Positions 54,471 through 64,000 of a DNA stretch of 64,000 bases are shown in pieces. The notes beneath the pieces are model-generated. The model did no database searches and was not told where the DNA came from. It saw only the letters and a program-made list of their open reading frames with translations. Numbering within the stretch: the first letter of the stretch is position 1; each line of letters opens with the position of its first letter. The stretch lies in NCBI GenBank assembly GCA_026770025.1, contig JAMXDE010000009.1:1649001-1713000 (forward strand), written 5' to 3'. The position numbers and the translations under genes are program-made. The stretch is from Craspedostauros australis. Taxonomy: Eukaryota > Bacillariophyta > Bacillariophyceae > Mastogloiales > Achnanthaceae.

Positions 54471-55445
54471 ATGAGAACACACGCCGTGATCCTTTCGTCC
54501 ATCCTGTCGGCCGTCGCCGCTGCGCCCGCCATCGTCTGGCAGAACAAGAAGTCGGATCCACACACGTGCGCCCACAGCTCGCGGGACATCACCTCCGCGC
54601 AGTTCCTCGGAGATGTGCTCATCGGCAAGGAATCGAACGGCGAGACCACCCCTGAATCTTTGAACGCGGTTGTGTTCGTGCTGGGCAAGGACGGCGAGGG
54701 GTCCGAGTCTCTGCGAAAGTACGCCGACGCTGGCGAGCTCCCAGCCCTCTCCCAGAAGTACCGCGAGGCCGAGGCCGTCTACCACCACGTCTCCGGCATC
54801 GACAGCATCGGCACCATCAGCCGCGACACCAAGGTCGCCACAAGGGACAGCCAGCTGAAGGTCTTCACCGTCAGCATGGAAGAGTTCAACGGCCGCATGG
54901 ACGGCACCATCCAGCGACCGGCCGCCAAGAAGGAGGGAGACAAGATGAACATCCCGTCCAAGACGCAGCAAAAGGCCGCCAAGAGAGCGACCAAGATCGT
55001 CGACGCCGATGTGCTCATCGTCAGTGTCGAGGTCGACGACGCGCACATCTCCGACATCGACACCACCATCGCCAAGGCCATCGACACCGACAGCATCGAC
55101 ACCGTCATCCTCTCCAGCATCCGTGGCACCGGAGAAATGAAGAACGAGCGCTACATCGCCTCGAAGGAACGCCACGACAAGATGGAGAAGCGCGGACAGA
55201 AGCTCCTTGCCGCCCAGCGCAGACGTCTCGAAGAAGAGAACGGCGACAACGCTGACAATGGCAACGACAACGACAACCAGAACTCGGGAGTGTACTTCGT
55301 CCACATGACGCCCAACATCCTTGCAGGTCTCCTCTTCTTCCTCCTCTTCACAGTCATCACGTATATCGGAATCACCTGCATGGGCGCCATCGCCAGCCAG
55401 GATGTCTACGTGACCAAGATGCCAACCGTCGGACGTGAGGCCTAA
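54471..55445 (+). CDS. V-ATPase accessory subunit Ac45/VOA1-like
   Basis: The 324-residue protein has a signal peptide (about residues 1-18, ending AVAAA). A lumenal domain follows, with little recognisable similarity apart from an Ala/Lys-rich middle and an acidic Asn/Asp stretch. A single membrane segment at about 283-304 ends the protein. The C-terminal block (GVYFVHMTPNILAGLLFFLL, then QDVYVTKMPTVGREA) resembles the Ac45/VOA1/BIG1 transmembrane domain. That domain anchors this subunit in the V-ATPase Vo sector, which acidifies endomembrane compartments. Codon use is strikingly GC3-rich (GCC, ATC, AAG and GAG dominate) compared with its neighbours, which suggests high expression. The alternative is an unrelated type I ER membrane protein. 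Confidence 0.6.
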   Translation: MRTHAVILSSILSAVAAAPAIVWQNKKSDPHTCAHSSRDITSAQFLGDVLIGKESNGETTPESLNAVVFVLGKDGEGSESLRKYADAGELPALSQKYREAEAVYHHVSGIDSIGTISRDTKVATRDSQLKVFTVSMEEFNGRMDGTIQRPAAKKEGDKMNIPSKTQQKAAKRATKIVDADVLIVSVEVDDAHISDIDTTIAKAIDTDSIDTVILSSIRGTGEMKNERYIASKERHDKMEKRGQKLLAAQRRRLEEENGDNADNGNDNDNQNSGVYFVHMTPNILAGLLFFLLFTVITYIGITCMGAIASQDVYVTKMPTVGREA

Positions 55446-56302
55446 GCCGCTGCATAACCAGACGTTTTCGCCCGCGCGCATACTCAATATAATGATGGCG
55501 TGCGCGCAATCGCAGGCGTGTACGATCGGACTCTCGAACGTACATTTGAAATACTGTGATGTAAACCCCTCATGTAACAATTCTCCAACCACAAGACAAT
55601 AGAGTTGAGTAGAGTCCAGTTAGAGGACTGCACGAGTCCAGCATGGAATGAAAGATGATGCATCCTGTGCCGAAGATCAACATCCAAAGGAGCGACAGAC
55701 TGGGGAGCTGACTCTGACTCTCCACTCGGACAGAAACTGTTTTCTACACACGTGAAACAACTCTTCAGCCGTCCTGCCTATCTCTTTCTCTCCTCGTACT
55801 CATATGCAAGGAGAAAAGCAATTGCTATCCTACTGTATGGAGGGACACCCATGTTCTTCTTCTCTTGGGATCTGACAAACTCTTGTTGCAAATCTACGAC
55901 AACAGATTGATGATCTCAAAAACCGGGACTGGAAAGGATGTGAGTCATTGTTCGACCCAACCGATCATCCTTGCCAAAGACCCATAACCCATTCTTCACG
56001 AATGACATACGGACGGACGTTGGATTGAAGCAGGTTGAAGGTTGCGGATCGCGAGATCACGCAGGCTTCAACGAGACAAACCGCGTATCTCATCGTGTTG
56101 TGTGTGTGTGCGCCTCTTGACACGATGGCGTTGATGTGTGCGTACCATGTGACGCGAGAGGAACTGCCGCTGTCGTCGTTGTCGTTGTTGTCGTTGTGTC
56201 AACGGAGTGAGTATCCAAGGGTGCCAACAGACATGCGGAGAAGAAGCACAAACACAAACTCCCATAACGTCACATCACGTCATACTCGAACTGTTTTCCA
56301 TC
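55446..56302. other. Intergenic between VOA1-like and psbQ
   Basis: About 850 bp of 3' flank and psbQ promoter, with a CGCGCGC-type motif (55469-55505) and GTTGTCGTTGTCGTTGTTGTC repeats (56170-56195). No gene is seen. Confidence 0.5.
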
Positions 56303-57468
56303 ATGAAGGTCGCTCTCCTCGCATCCCTTATCGCCTCTGCCGCTGCCTTTTCGCAGGTGAGGACAGCCACAGCGCATGGCAATTTGATGTTGGCTCGCAG
56401 CGTTTCAGCCGGGTGGTGTGGAATGGACTGTCATGGATGGTGGTGGCGAAATCCATGGCGCAGAGTGGCAATGGTGATGGCGGGCGCAGTTCGAACGAAC
56501 GACGCCCCTCATCCATCTCGCCTGCCCATCGCAACCATGGCCACTGAGGTCATTCCGTGCTCTCGGTGCGCGTCATCATGAAGCCGCCGACACCTTTGCT
56601 GATCGGTGCATTGGTTGATCGATTGATGGATGGGTGGATGGATTTCGTGATGTCAGATGCCGGCGCTGCATTTCAATGACGCCCAAAAGGCTCGCGGATA
56701 CATCTCCCATCAAAAACACGTGAAGGCCAGAACGCCAATGCTCTGCCCTTGCAATCTATTGGTTGCCCTCACACACATACGCACTCACCCATCATCTGCT
56801 GCTGCTGCCTGCTTCACACACACACGCAATTGTCCGTACACCTACAACGTGTGACATCAATGACCGGCGATCGCGAATCAATGTCAACGCTCGTCTGCGC
56901 CATCAATCACGCTTCAAACGACACGCAGGAATCTCGCCGTGAGGCCCTCTCTGGCATCGTTGCCGCCGGAGCCGCCTTCGTTCCAGTTGCCGCCAACGCC
57001 GCTGCCGGTGAATCCCCACGATTCTCCGTCTTCGGACTCATCGGAGACGGAACCTCCTACTCCGAGGGTGCCGCATACGGAAGTGACCAGTCCTCCAAGG
57101 TCTACTCCCCATACTCCGTCTACGGAGAGGCCGGCAAGGACTCCCTCTACCAGCCAGGCGCTGGCGCTGATGTCGACCGCAAGAAGGCCATCCTCGCCGA
57201 GTCTCGCGTCCGATTGGAGAAGCTCCCAGCCTACATCGAAAAGAAGAAGTGGTTCGAGGTCACTGACGAGCTCAGCCGTTACATGTACGAGACCCGATTC
57301 GCCGTCCGCGGACTTGCCAAGACCGTCCAGCAGAAGGAGGCCGCAGACGACTTCTTCCAGGCCATCGAGGCTGTTGGAGGTGCTGCCCGATACAAGAAGC
57401 AGGACGCCGCTTTCGCTGCCGCCGCCAAGTCCGTCCAGACACTGGATGCCTTCCTCGGCAAGCTCTAA
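56303..57468 (+). CDS. psbQ: Photosystem II extrinsic protein PsbQ-type
   Basis: Exon 1 is 56303-56356 and exon 2 is 56929-57468. The intron has GTGAGG at its start and ACGCAG at its end, and the phase 0 join gives 197 residues. Exon 1 alone encodes MKVALLASLIASAAAFSQ, an ER-type signal peptide with cleavage expected before the Phe, the plastid-entry motif of red-derived complex plastids. Exon 2 begins ESRREALSGIVAAGAAFVPV and AANA, a twin-arginine thylakoid signal (Arg21-Arg22) with an AxA site. The mature part has FSVFGLIGDG and the four-helix PsbQ pattern (RKKAILAESRVRLEKLPAYI, KKWFEVTDELSRYMYETRFA). PsbQ binds the lumenal side of photosystem II and stabilises the Mn4CaO5 cluster. An additional tiny exon in the 572-bp intron cannot be excluded. 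Codon use is GCC/CTC/AAG-rich, suggesting high expression. Confidence 0.9.
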
Positions 57469-58450
57469 GTACGATCTGCTCGTGTGATTGGATGAAAAAG
57501 AGTGTGGCGGCATACCAATAGGAAGTTCGACGAGTGCCCCAGGCAGACGCAACGCCTGGAGCGTCGACGGCGAGCGTCCCCGCACATTCAACAACAGACA
57601 TCCAAACAAGCAACAACAAACCAACCGACAACAACGATGACCACACGGCGAACTTCTGAATAATTCAGCCGTCGCAGATCGAAGGCAAGAATGCGCTTGT
57701 GATCTTTCGCAAGCTCCATCAGTAACCGCCTCCGATTCGTGGTTCTACCGTGGCATCGGGTGAACAGGAAGGACGTCCGAAGCAACAATCCAAACAGGGA
57801 TGCGGCTTTGCGTGCTTTCTGCCTTCTCTCTGCAAGTACATAACACCATTCAATAAAGTAGATCCAGACAGAATCCATGCCACTTTCCATTTCTAACCAC
57901 CGCGTGCTTCAATCCATCATAGGTAGCCTGTCTGCGCAGACAAATCCGGTTCTGTTCGAACATCAAATGAGTCCATCCTGTTATGTGGCACCTTACCCCT
58001 TCACATTGTATTGGCGCGCGCATTTGCCTGTCTAATTGTTCGTCTGCGCTGCGTACGAGTACAACAGACCCAACGAAGACAAACAACACATCAACAAGCA
58101 AGCCCACAGTTTTGCCACAACAGCGCACAACAAGACGGAAGTTGATACCATACGACTACTACTATACACAGACATCATCCATCGGACAGCATCATCCGTA
58201 CTCGCAGGGTACGAGTGGAGTAGTTGGCTCGACTGCAACTTCGACCGCAACTGCAAGTGGAGGATTAGCGCCGAGGAAGCGTATTCAAGGGCAGAGACTC
58301 CGCAGAACCAAAGCATCGAACAGCCATCGTCATCTTCGACCGCATCTCTCGTGCAGCAGGCCAAACTCATCCAAGCCCAGCCACGAAACCAGCAGCGCCA
58401 TCAACCGCCAAGGCACCCCCGGCAGCAATACATCATCATATTACACCATC
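57469..58450. other. Intergenic between psbQ and bL32m
   Basis: About 980 bp. The bL32m frame is open upstream to 57983, but that segment is A/C-rich leader with no conserved sequence. No other gene is seen. Confidence 0.5.
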
Positions 58451-58780
58451 ATGTTCCTCCAGAAAATGCACACGTTGACCAATCTGCTGCGACACCAATT
58501 CGAGGTTGTGGCATTCCGCTACACGTACCGTTCACCGCAGCTGGCTTTGGCGGCGCCGTCAGCGCAGCCATCGCTGTGGGATGATCTCTCCATCTGGTTC
58601 GCCGTCCCCAAACGCAAGCACACAAGATCACGCAAGCGCATGAAGACCACGAAGCAAAAGCGTCTCAAGTTGAAGAAGAACATCATCTTCGACCCGCGCA
58701 CAGGTGAAGTCACGTTGAAGCACAAGATGCCGTTCAACTGGAAGGATTATTTGCCCAACGTGGAGTCTACGTCGTCGTAG
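58451..58780 (+). CDS. MRPL32: Mitochondrial ribosomal protein bL32m
   Basis: The 109-residue protein has a basic N-terminal extension of about 50 residues (targeting-like, few acids), then AVPKRKHTRSRKRMKTTKQK, the bL32 signature that starts the mature protein, followed by LKLKKNIIFDPRTGEVTLKHK. bL32 is a large-subunit protein near the peptide exit region. In many bL32 proteins the last part is a zinc ribbon with CxxCG and a second Cys pair. Here those Cys are replaced (FDPRTG and HKMPF), so no zinc site remains. The ATG at 58451 is chosen because it begins the basic presequence. It is next to bL35m, another mitochondrial ribosomal gene. Confidence 0.8.
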   Translation: MFLQKMHTLTNLLRHQFEVVAFRYTYRSPQLALAAPSAQPSLWDDLSIWFAVPKRKHTRSRKRMKTTKQKRLKLKKNIIFDPRTGEVTLKHKMPFNWKDYLPNVESTSS

Positions 58781-59547
58781 TTGTCCATGAAGGTGGTGGT
58801 TGGACGGGATGGGATGATATGACATGAGTGGAGTGGAGTGGAGATGGTAGCGGTGGAAAGACCAATCTTGCTCCACCCTGGAGCGTGTGGTTCGAGACAG
58901 CCACATCGCAGCACGAATGCCACACTGTGATAATGCTGCATCGGAGGAAACAGAACGAAGGAGAAGCGAGCACAGAATGTATTCGAAAGGAACAGAACGA
59001 AGGAGGCGAGATAGATGCCGCCCATCTCACATTTCTCTCATGACTTACGTCATATAGTATTAATCTATTGTATGTGAGATAGACTTCCCCCATTGCGTTG
59101 ATTCCTCCACATTCAGTTTCAGTGTGTATCTGTCATGCTGCAATGACCACTAATTCGGTTGCAACAGGGTGGAGTAGAGTGCATGGTTCCAACAGTCTCC
59201 CTCTCCCTCTCTAGATAAAGTTAGTATTTGTATGCCCAAGACGGCTCTCGTCTGACCGGATGTCATGAAACATCGTCGCTCACAACAAAGAGCAACAAAC
59301 ACCAACAAGAAGACAAAAAACGAAACAAACGAAGATCGCTGACACATCATCGCACAAATGCGACCACAAGCCAAGGAGCCAAGAGACGCTCGTCGCTGAC
59401 GCCATCACTGTTTTGGTGACACCTCGCGTCCTTCTGTCAATCAATCATTCATTCGATCAACTGAGCTGCACTGCGTTGCGCGCTGGATGGAACACCCAGA
59501 AAGACGCCGATCCATCGCCAACAAGCAGGCAAGCATTCACAACGATC
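58781..59547. other. Intergenic between the two ribosomal protein genes
   Basis: About 770 bp with GGAGTGGAGT repeats (58828-58843) and no separate gene. Confidence 0.5.
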
Positions 59548-60133
59548 ATGTCTTTGTTCACGAGATGGATTCCGACAATGCTTCGGATGCCGACCGCACG
59601 TCCAACGACCCTGTGGAGCAATGAAATGAAGCCGCGGCTGTTGCCGATGCCGCAGACAACGAACATGCGATTCAAGCATGCATTCAAGACGAACAAAAGC
59701 GCCGCCAAGCGGTTTCGCCAACGCTCCAGTGGATCATTGAAACGGTGCGTACAATGCGACGATCAGTGCTCTAGCACTTACCAGTATACCGCCATTCTGC
59801 CTTGATCCTACCATAGGTAGCTCGTGGGTATCTGCTCCGCGAGTATTCATGATGAACCTACTCCCTGTGTCTACTCGTACTATCTCTCTCACGTATTTCT
59901 CACCCATACCTGTCACATCATCATCCGCTCCACTCTATCATATTCTCCTGCTATATCTTGGTTTCCTTTGCTCGCTCCAACTGCTAACACCCACTACGAG
60001 CAGGAACAAGGCAGGCAAATCGCACAATACTGGATACAAGACAAGACAACGCACCAATCGACTGGGTTCGACCACCGGCATCAAGGGCACGAAGATCGAG
60101 AAACGCATCCGCAAGATGTTGGGGGTCATGTAA
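59548..60133 (+). CDS. MRPL35: Mitochondrial ribosomal protein bL35m, one intron
   Basis: Exon 1 is 59548-59744 and exon 2 is 60004-60133. The 259-bp intron starts GTGCGT and ends GAGCAG, and the phase 2 join gives 108 residues. The spliced protein has a basic, Met/Arg-rich presequence-like N terminus, then MRFKHAFKTNKSAAKRFRQR, the bL35 start (KTxKSAAKRF). SSGSLKR is joined to NKAGKSHNTGYKTRQRTNRL, and the C terminus is IEKRIRKMLGVM, as in bL35 proteins. bL35 is a small basic 50S-type protein assembled on large-subunit rRNA. The presequence suggests mitochondria; a plastid copy would be expected to carry a signal peptide, which is absent. Confidence 0.83.
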
Positions 60134-60728
60134 AGTATTCTATAATCGATGGCATGATAGTCCTTTACGAGTGAGGAGAGTCCACTGCACATTACGATCT
60201 ATTATACTTTTTTCACTTTTGCGGCAATGAGCAAGACGGGTTGTCATGAGCATCATCATCCACCGTCAACGGAGAGGCAGCATACCTACTCTTGACATCA
60301 ATTATAGAATATTATATGATAAATTGATGCTACTCTGTGCCATATGGTACCAGCACAATCTGATAGAGTGATGCGCCAGGCATTCGAGGTCTGGCGTTGG
60401 CTCGTTGTCCGCAAGCATGTTTCATCATTGCACGAGTGCTCATCAATGTGAACAAACTCCGCTTCACTACGAGTATGCTGCATGTGTGTATGCCAACACA
60501 TGGTGCTGTAAGTGATGGTAGAGACTGGCCGTCAAGTTCCTGGAACCAGCAGTCCTTGTGCTCCACCAAATGTATGCCGCAGGATCCATGATAGGCCGCA
60601 GTATTGCTCACATGTTGCCTTCGACGCAGGCTGATTATGTGATGCAACTACTCTGTTCTATGAAATATCTCGATGAAGCACAGTTCACAGCACCCCACTC
60701 GCAAGCAACGGATCAAACTTGCTCTACT
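60134..60728. other. 3' flanks of convergent genes
   Basis: About 600 bp, AT-rich in part, between bL35m and ETFA. No gene is seen. Confidence 0.5.
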
Positions 60729-62052
60729 CTAAACCTTATCAGCCATCTCTGGCACCACATCAAACAAATCCGCCTTCAATCCGTAGTCCGCAACTTGGAA
60801 GATAGGAGCATCCGGATCCGTGTTGATCGCCACGATCGTTTTGGAATCCTTCATGCCGGACAGGTGCTGGATGGCACCGGAGATACCGCAGGCGATGTAC
60901 AGATCCGGCGCCACCACCTTGCCCGTCTGCCCCACCTGCCAATCGTTGGGGCAGAATCCGGCATCGACCGCGGCGCGCGAGGCGCCGATGGCAGCCCCCA
61001 GCTTGTCGGCCAGCTTTTCGAGAACGGCAAAGTTCTCGTTGCTCTTGACGCCGCGCCCACCGCTGACGACGATGGAGGCGCTGCCCAAGTCGGGGCGGTC
61101 GGATTGGCTCACGGATTCTCCCACCCATTTGGCTTTGTCGAATGGCGTGACCGCGTCCACGGTCTCAATGTCGGATGCGTCGACCAGCTCCGCCTTCTCG
61201 AAGCTCGTCGGGCGCACAGAAAGGACTTTCACGGCGGAGACGTTCTTTGATTTCACTTTGGCGAGCACGTTTCCAGCGTAGAGTGGCCGAGTGAACGTGT
61301 CTGTATATGGTGAAGCGGTGATGACGGTATCGATTACAGTGATGATGGCGATGACGCGAAGGAATGAAACGTAGCGCAAGGCGAGCCGGCACGAAGTGAT
61401 GCAAGACGGGGGAAGATGAGAAATGGGGTGCGTGAGCTTTCAGTTTGGTCGCATCATGCTATGTGGCATCACATCACATTCATTGCACCACCAGAAGAGA
61501 AGAGAAACATCAACGAATGCCAACCCATCGGTCCATGATCCATACACTCATTCAAATATCCAACCAACCAACCAACGCACCTGCATCATGGACCTCCAAA
61601 ATATCCGTGATGGGCGACGACTCCAACAACGCTGCAGCGCGTGGAATCACCGTCGAACCGAATTTAGAGGACGTTCCAACGACGGTTGTGGAATCCGCGA
61701 GCGGCACGACGGTCTGAACGGACGATGCCACCGTTTCCGCCAGCCGGTCACCGATGGGGACATGAAAGACCTTTGCGACACCGGCAGGGATCTTGGACGG
61801 TGGCTTGTCGCTGACCACCAGCAAATGGATGGAATCCTCCGCGCCCAACTGCTTGGCGGCTGTCACGGCCGCTTGCGTGCCCGGTGGTGTGATGTCACCA
61901 TCCGGCCCGGAGACCAATGGGTCGGAGATGACCAACGTCGACGCGAATCGGGAGGATGCAGTTGCAGAAGAGTTCTGCGCGTGAATGGCCTTCTGGCAAT
62001 GGCGTTGCACATGCTTCAGCAATGACGGCCTCAGTGTCGCTTTGGAGAACAT
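60729..62052 (-). CDS. ETFA: Electron transfer flavoprotein alpha subunit
   Basis: Exon 1 is 62052-61581 and exon 2 is 61300-60729. The 280-bp intron starts GTGCGT and ends ATACAG, and the phase 1 join gives 347 residues. The N terminus is a mitochondrial presequence-like stretch rich in Arg/His/Lys/Ser. The N-terminal domain runs to [14 protein letters not shown], and exon 2 continues [18 protein letters not shown]. The FAD-binding C-terminal domain has [30 protein letters not shown] and the family signature [17 protein letters not shown], followed by [19 protein letters not shown] takes electrons from mitochondrial acyl-CoA dehydrogenases and passes them to ETF:ubiquinone oxidoreductase. 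The length matches the family (about 330-350). It is divergent from a thiolase gene of the same pathway. Confidence 0.96.
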
Positions 62053-63045
62053 GTTGCTGTGTCTACTGTGGCAAGGGCTTTTGGGCGTGTGCAGAGTTGC
62101 GTGCGTCGATCTCGATGAGGAACCAGAAATACGAAGAATTGAATGGTCACTGGACGATGCTTTCCAGTATGGTAGTATGGTAGTATGTAGTATGATAGTA
62201 TGCTACCACCGGATCTCTCTTTCTATGGTATGGACGACGATGCGAAGGTGTGAAGATGCCAACGATGATGGAGAATGTGCAGGAACGATACCAAAGTTGT
62301 GTTGTGCTGTGGTTCGATGCGTCTTTGGTGGGTTGGATGAGAATGGTGACCATGATCCGAAGGCGAGGTGGGTGGTGTGGGTTGCTGCGTCGTCATGTGA
62401 TGCGTGTGTTCTCTGCTGCCGTGTGTCGGGAGAAAGCGAATTTCGGTGTCAAAGGATACCATTCGTTCCAAGAATCAAGTTGTTTCAGCAACAAGGCAAA
62501 TTATATATTCCAAATTCCAATTACTGTATTCCAACATCGATGAAACGAGTTCACAATAACGTATTCAGAAAATGATGATGCCAAGAAACTCACAAAATCA
62601 GGAAGCCGATGCGTCACGGACGGGTGGTGTCAACGACCAACCACAGAAACAAGAACAAACATCACCCACGCAGGAAGGCGAAGCACAAAGGAGAAAAGAC
62701 TCATCACATCCTCCCTTCCAATCTTGTCCGTCGATGGCATCACATCATCAGCATTTCGCGCATCCAACGAACAAGATAGAATCGCAGCCATTCAACGAAC
62801 GGAGAGGTCGCCGTCGATCGATTCGGAGCAAAATAACAATCATCAACATCCATCACCTTCAATCGTCGACACAGCACTTGCAACATAAAATTGATCAAGA
62901 GTCCATCGACATACTCGTACCCGTTCACTCATATTATACAATAGCACATCAATTCTTTGATAGGTCCATCCTTTGATTCACCCATCCATTCCCATCCATA
63001 CATCCATACATTCGTACCTTCGTACATTTACCGACACCACAAACA
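62053..63045. other. Divergent region between ETFA and thiolase genes
   Basis: About 1 kb of shared 5' flank. It has a run of short AGTATGGT-type repeats (62160-62203) and CATCCATTC/CATACAT repeats close to the thiolase start (62975-63020). A 134-codon frame (62572-62976, plus) has low-complexity Gln/His/Ser content and no domain; I do not accept it as a gene. Confidence 0.5.
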
Positions 63046-64000
63046 ATGAGCGGAATATTCCTTGTCGCAGCCAAGCGCACGCCATTCGGAAGCTTCGGCG
63101 GAAGCTTGAAGAACATGACGGCAACCGATCTGGGCGTTGCGGCGACGCAGGCCGCGCTGGCCCAAGGCAACATCGACCCATCCCTCATCGATTCGGTCTT
63201 CTTCGGCAACGTCATCCAATCCTCGCCTGACGCCGCCTACTTGGCAAGGCACGTGGCGTTGCGTTCGGGATGCCCCCAACCAACTCCTTCCCTCACCATC
63301 AACCGACTGTGCGGGTCCGGATTCGAGACCGTCATTTTGGGTGCCAACGCCATCCGCGTCGGAGATGCTCACATGACGATCTGCGGCGGCGCCGAAAACA
63401 TGAGCGACGCGCCGATGAATGTGCGCGGAAACGATGCCCGATGGGGCGTCAAGCTGGGCGCCGGCATGAACATGCGCGATGCGCTGTGGGATGGTCTCAC
63501 CGACAGCTACGCTGGCACGCCCATGGGAGTGACGGCGGAGAATTTGGCAAAGCAGTACGGCATCAGTCGGGAGGTACGTAGGTTGTTGGCTACGCGTGGA
63601 TGAGCATGCGTGGACGCCAAAACACATTGTATGAGTGCGCTTGTACTGCGATGATGGGACGCGGATACAGTCCCATCATCTTCGCATCGCCCATGTGATC
63701 CTCCCTCTTGTCTGCGATGAACATGGCTAGAGTCCCCCACAGGTATGGCCGTCTCACCTCTAGCTTCGATTTTCCATTCAACTTGCATTTTGGTACAATA
63801 CTCCATGACTGTGTATTGTATCCTACCTTGTGGTATTGCACGTTACCACCACTGCTTGTGCCATTCTTCTAACTCCCATTCTCACGCATATCACTCAACC
63901 ATTGAAATACGCCAACCCCGCATCATGGCTCATTCCAACAACAAATCGGGAAATTGTATGCGCAGGAATGCGACGCATTTGCTCTGCGCAGCCAACAGAC
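63046..64000 (+). CDS. ACAA2: 3-ketoacyl-CoA thiolase, 5' part
   Basis: Exon 1 is 63046-63573. The 392-bp intron starts GTACGT and ends GCGCAG (63965). Exon 2 begins at 63966 and runs off the window. The product starts MSGIFLVAAKRTPFGSFGGS and has LARHVALRSG, the nucleophile motif NRLCGSGFE (Cys89), and CGGAENMSDAP. The exon join gives ISRE-ECDAFALRSQQ, the conserved thiolase sequence. It most resembles the mitochondrial ACAA2-type thiolase, which cleaves 3-ketoacyl-CoA to acetyl-CoA and a shortened acyl-CoA in the last step of beta-oxidation. The second active-site Cys and the C terminus lie outside the window. As in animal ACAA2, no long presequence is present. Confidence 0.94.

Noticed and set aside
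54456-55592. 378-codon minus-strand frame over the VOA1-like gene, and the 236-codon frame over psbQ (56914-57624)
   Set aside because: Both arise from the strong GC3 bias of the genuine genes on the other strand.
62572-62976. 134-codon frame between ETFA and the thiolase
   Set aside because: Low-complexity Gln/Ser/His content, no domain, and position in a promoter region; not enough to call a gene.

Overview
The window reads as nuclear DNA of a photosynthetic stramenopile (ochrophyte) alga, possibly a diatom or close relative. The best evidence is a PsbQ-type photosystem II subunit at about 56.3-57.5 kb. Its first exon encodes a signal peptide ending in an A-F cleavage motif, the plastid-targeting signature of secondary-plastid algae, and it is followed by a twin-arginine thylakoid signal. 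Other support comes from Copia-type retroelement pol fragments, an S/P/T-rich secreted protein of the kind common in diatoms, and few, short GT-AG introns. No genus can be named from sequence alone.

Layout. (1) 1-2.5 kb: the 3' end of a Cys-rich single-pass membrane protein, then an ARV1-like sterol/lipid homeostasis protein. (2) 2.7-17.8 kb: a block of mobile DNA about 15 kb long. It is bounded by perfect 39-bp inverted repeats next to a duplicated ATAA. Inside are two tandem 135-bp modules and two tandem 7.4-kb modules. Each large module holds decayed Copia-like pol fragments in both orientations. Comparing the two large modules exposes younger insertions with both filled and empty sites: a 790-bp solo-LTR-like element, a 704-bp element, and a 205-bp element with tRNA-like pol III promoter boxes. 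(3) 18.7-36.5 kb: a GH19 chitinase-like secreted protein, a TauE/SafE-family transporter, cyclin H (one intron), a DUF3754/TMEM143-like membrane protein, and a 2389-residue proteasome activator PA200/Blm10 that keeps the C-terminal HbYX tail. (4) 37.6-39.1 kb: a broken or unresolved gene. (5) 39.5-50.6 kb: a small Cys-rich secreted peptide, a RUS1/DUF647 protein, a type II membrane glycosyltransferase-like protein, a class 3 (diacylglycerol-type) lipase with one intron, and a large S/P/T-rich Cys-rich secreted protein. (6) 50.6-54.5 kb: a gene-poor gap. (7) 54.5-64 kb: a V-ATPase accessory subunit (Ac45/VOA1-like), PsbQ, mitochondrial ribosomal proteins bL32m and bL35m, and a divergent pair of fatty-acid oxidation genes, ETF alpha and 3-ketoacyl-CoA thiolase (cut by the window end).

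The functional threads are mitochondrial fatty-acid oxidation (ETFA with the thiolase), mitochondrial translation (bL32m next to bL35m), and lipid handling (ARV1, class 3 lipase). The rest are unrelated housekeeping or surface genes. Splice sites were chosen by eye from GT-AG signals, reading-frame continuity and family conservation. Start codons are the most plausible ATG, because no transcript data are available.
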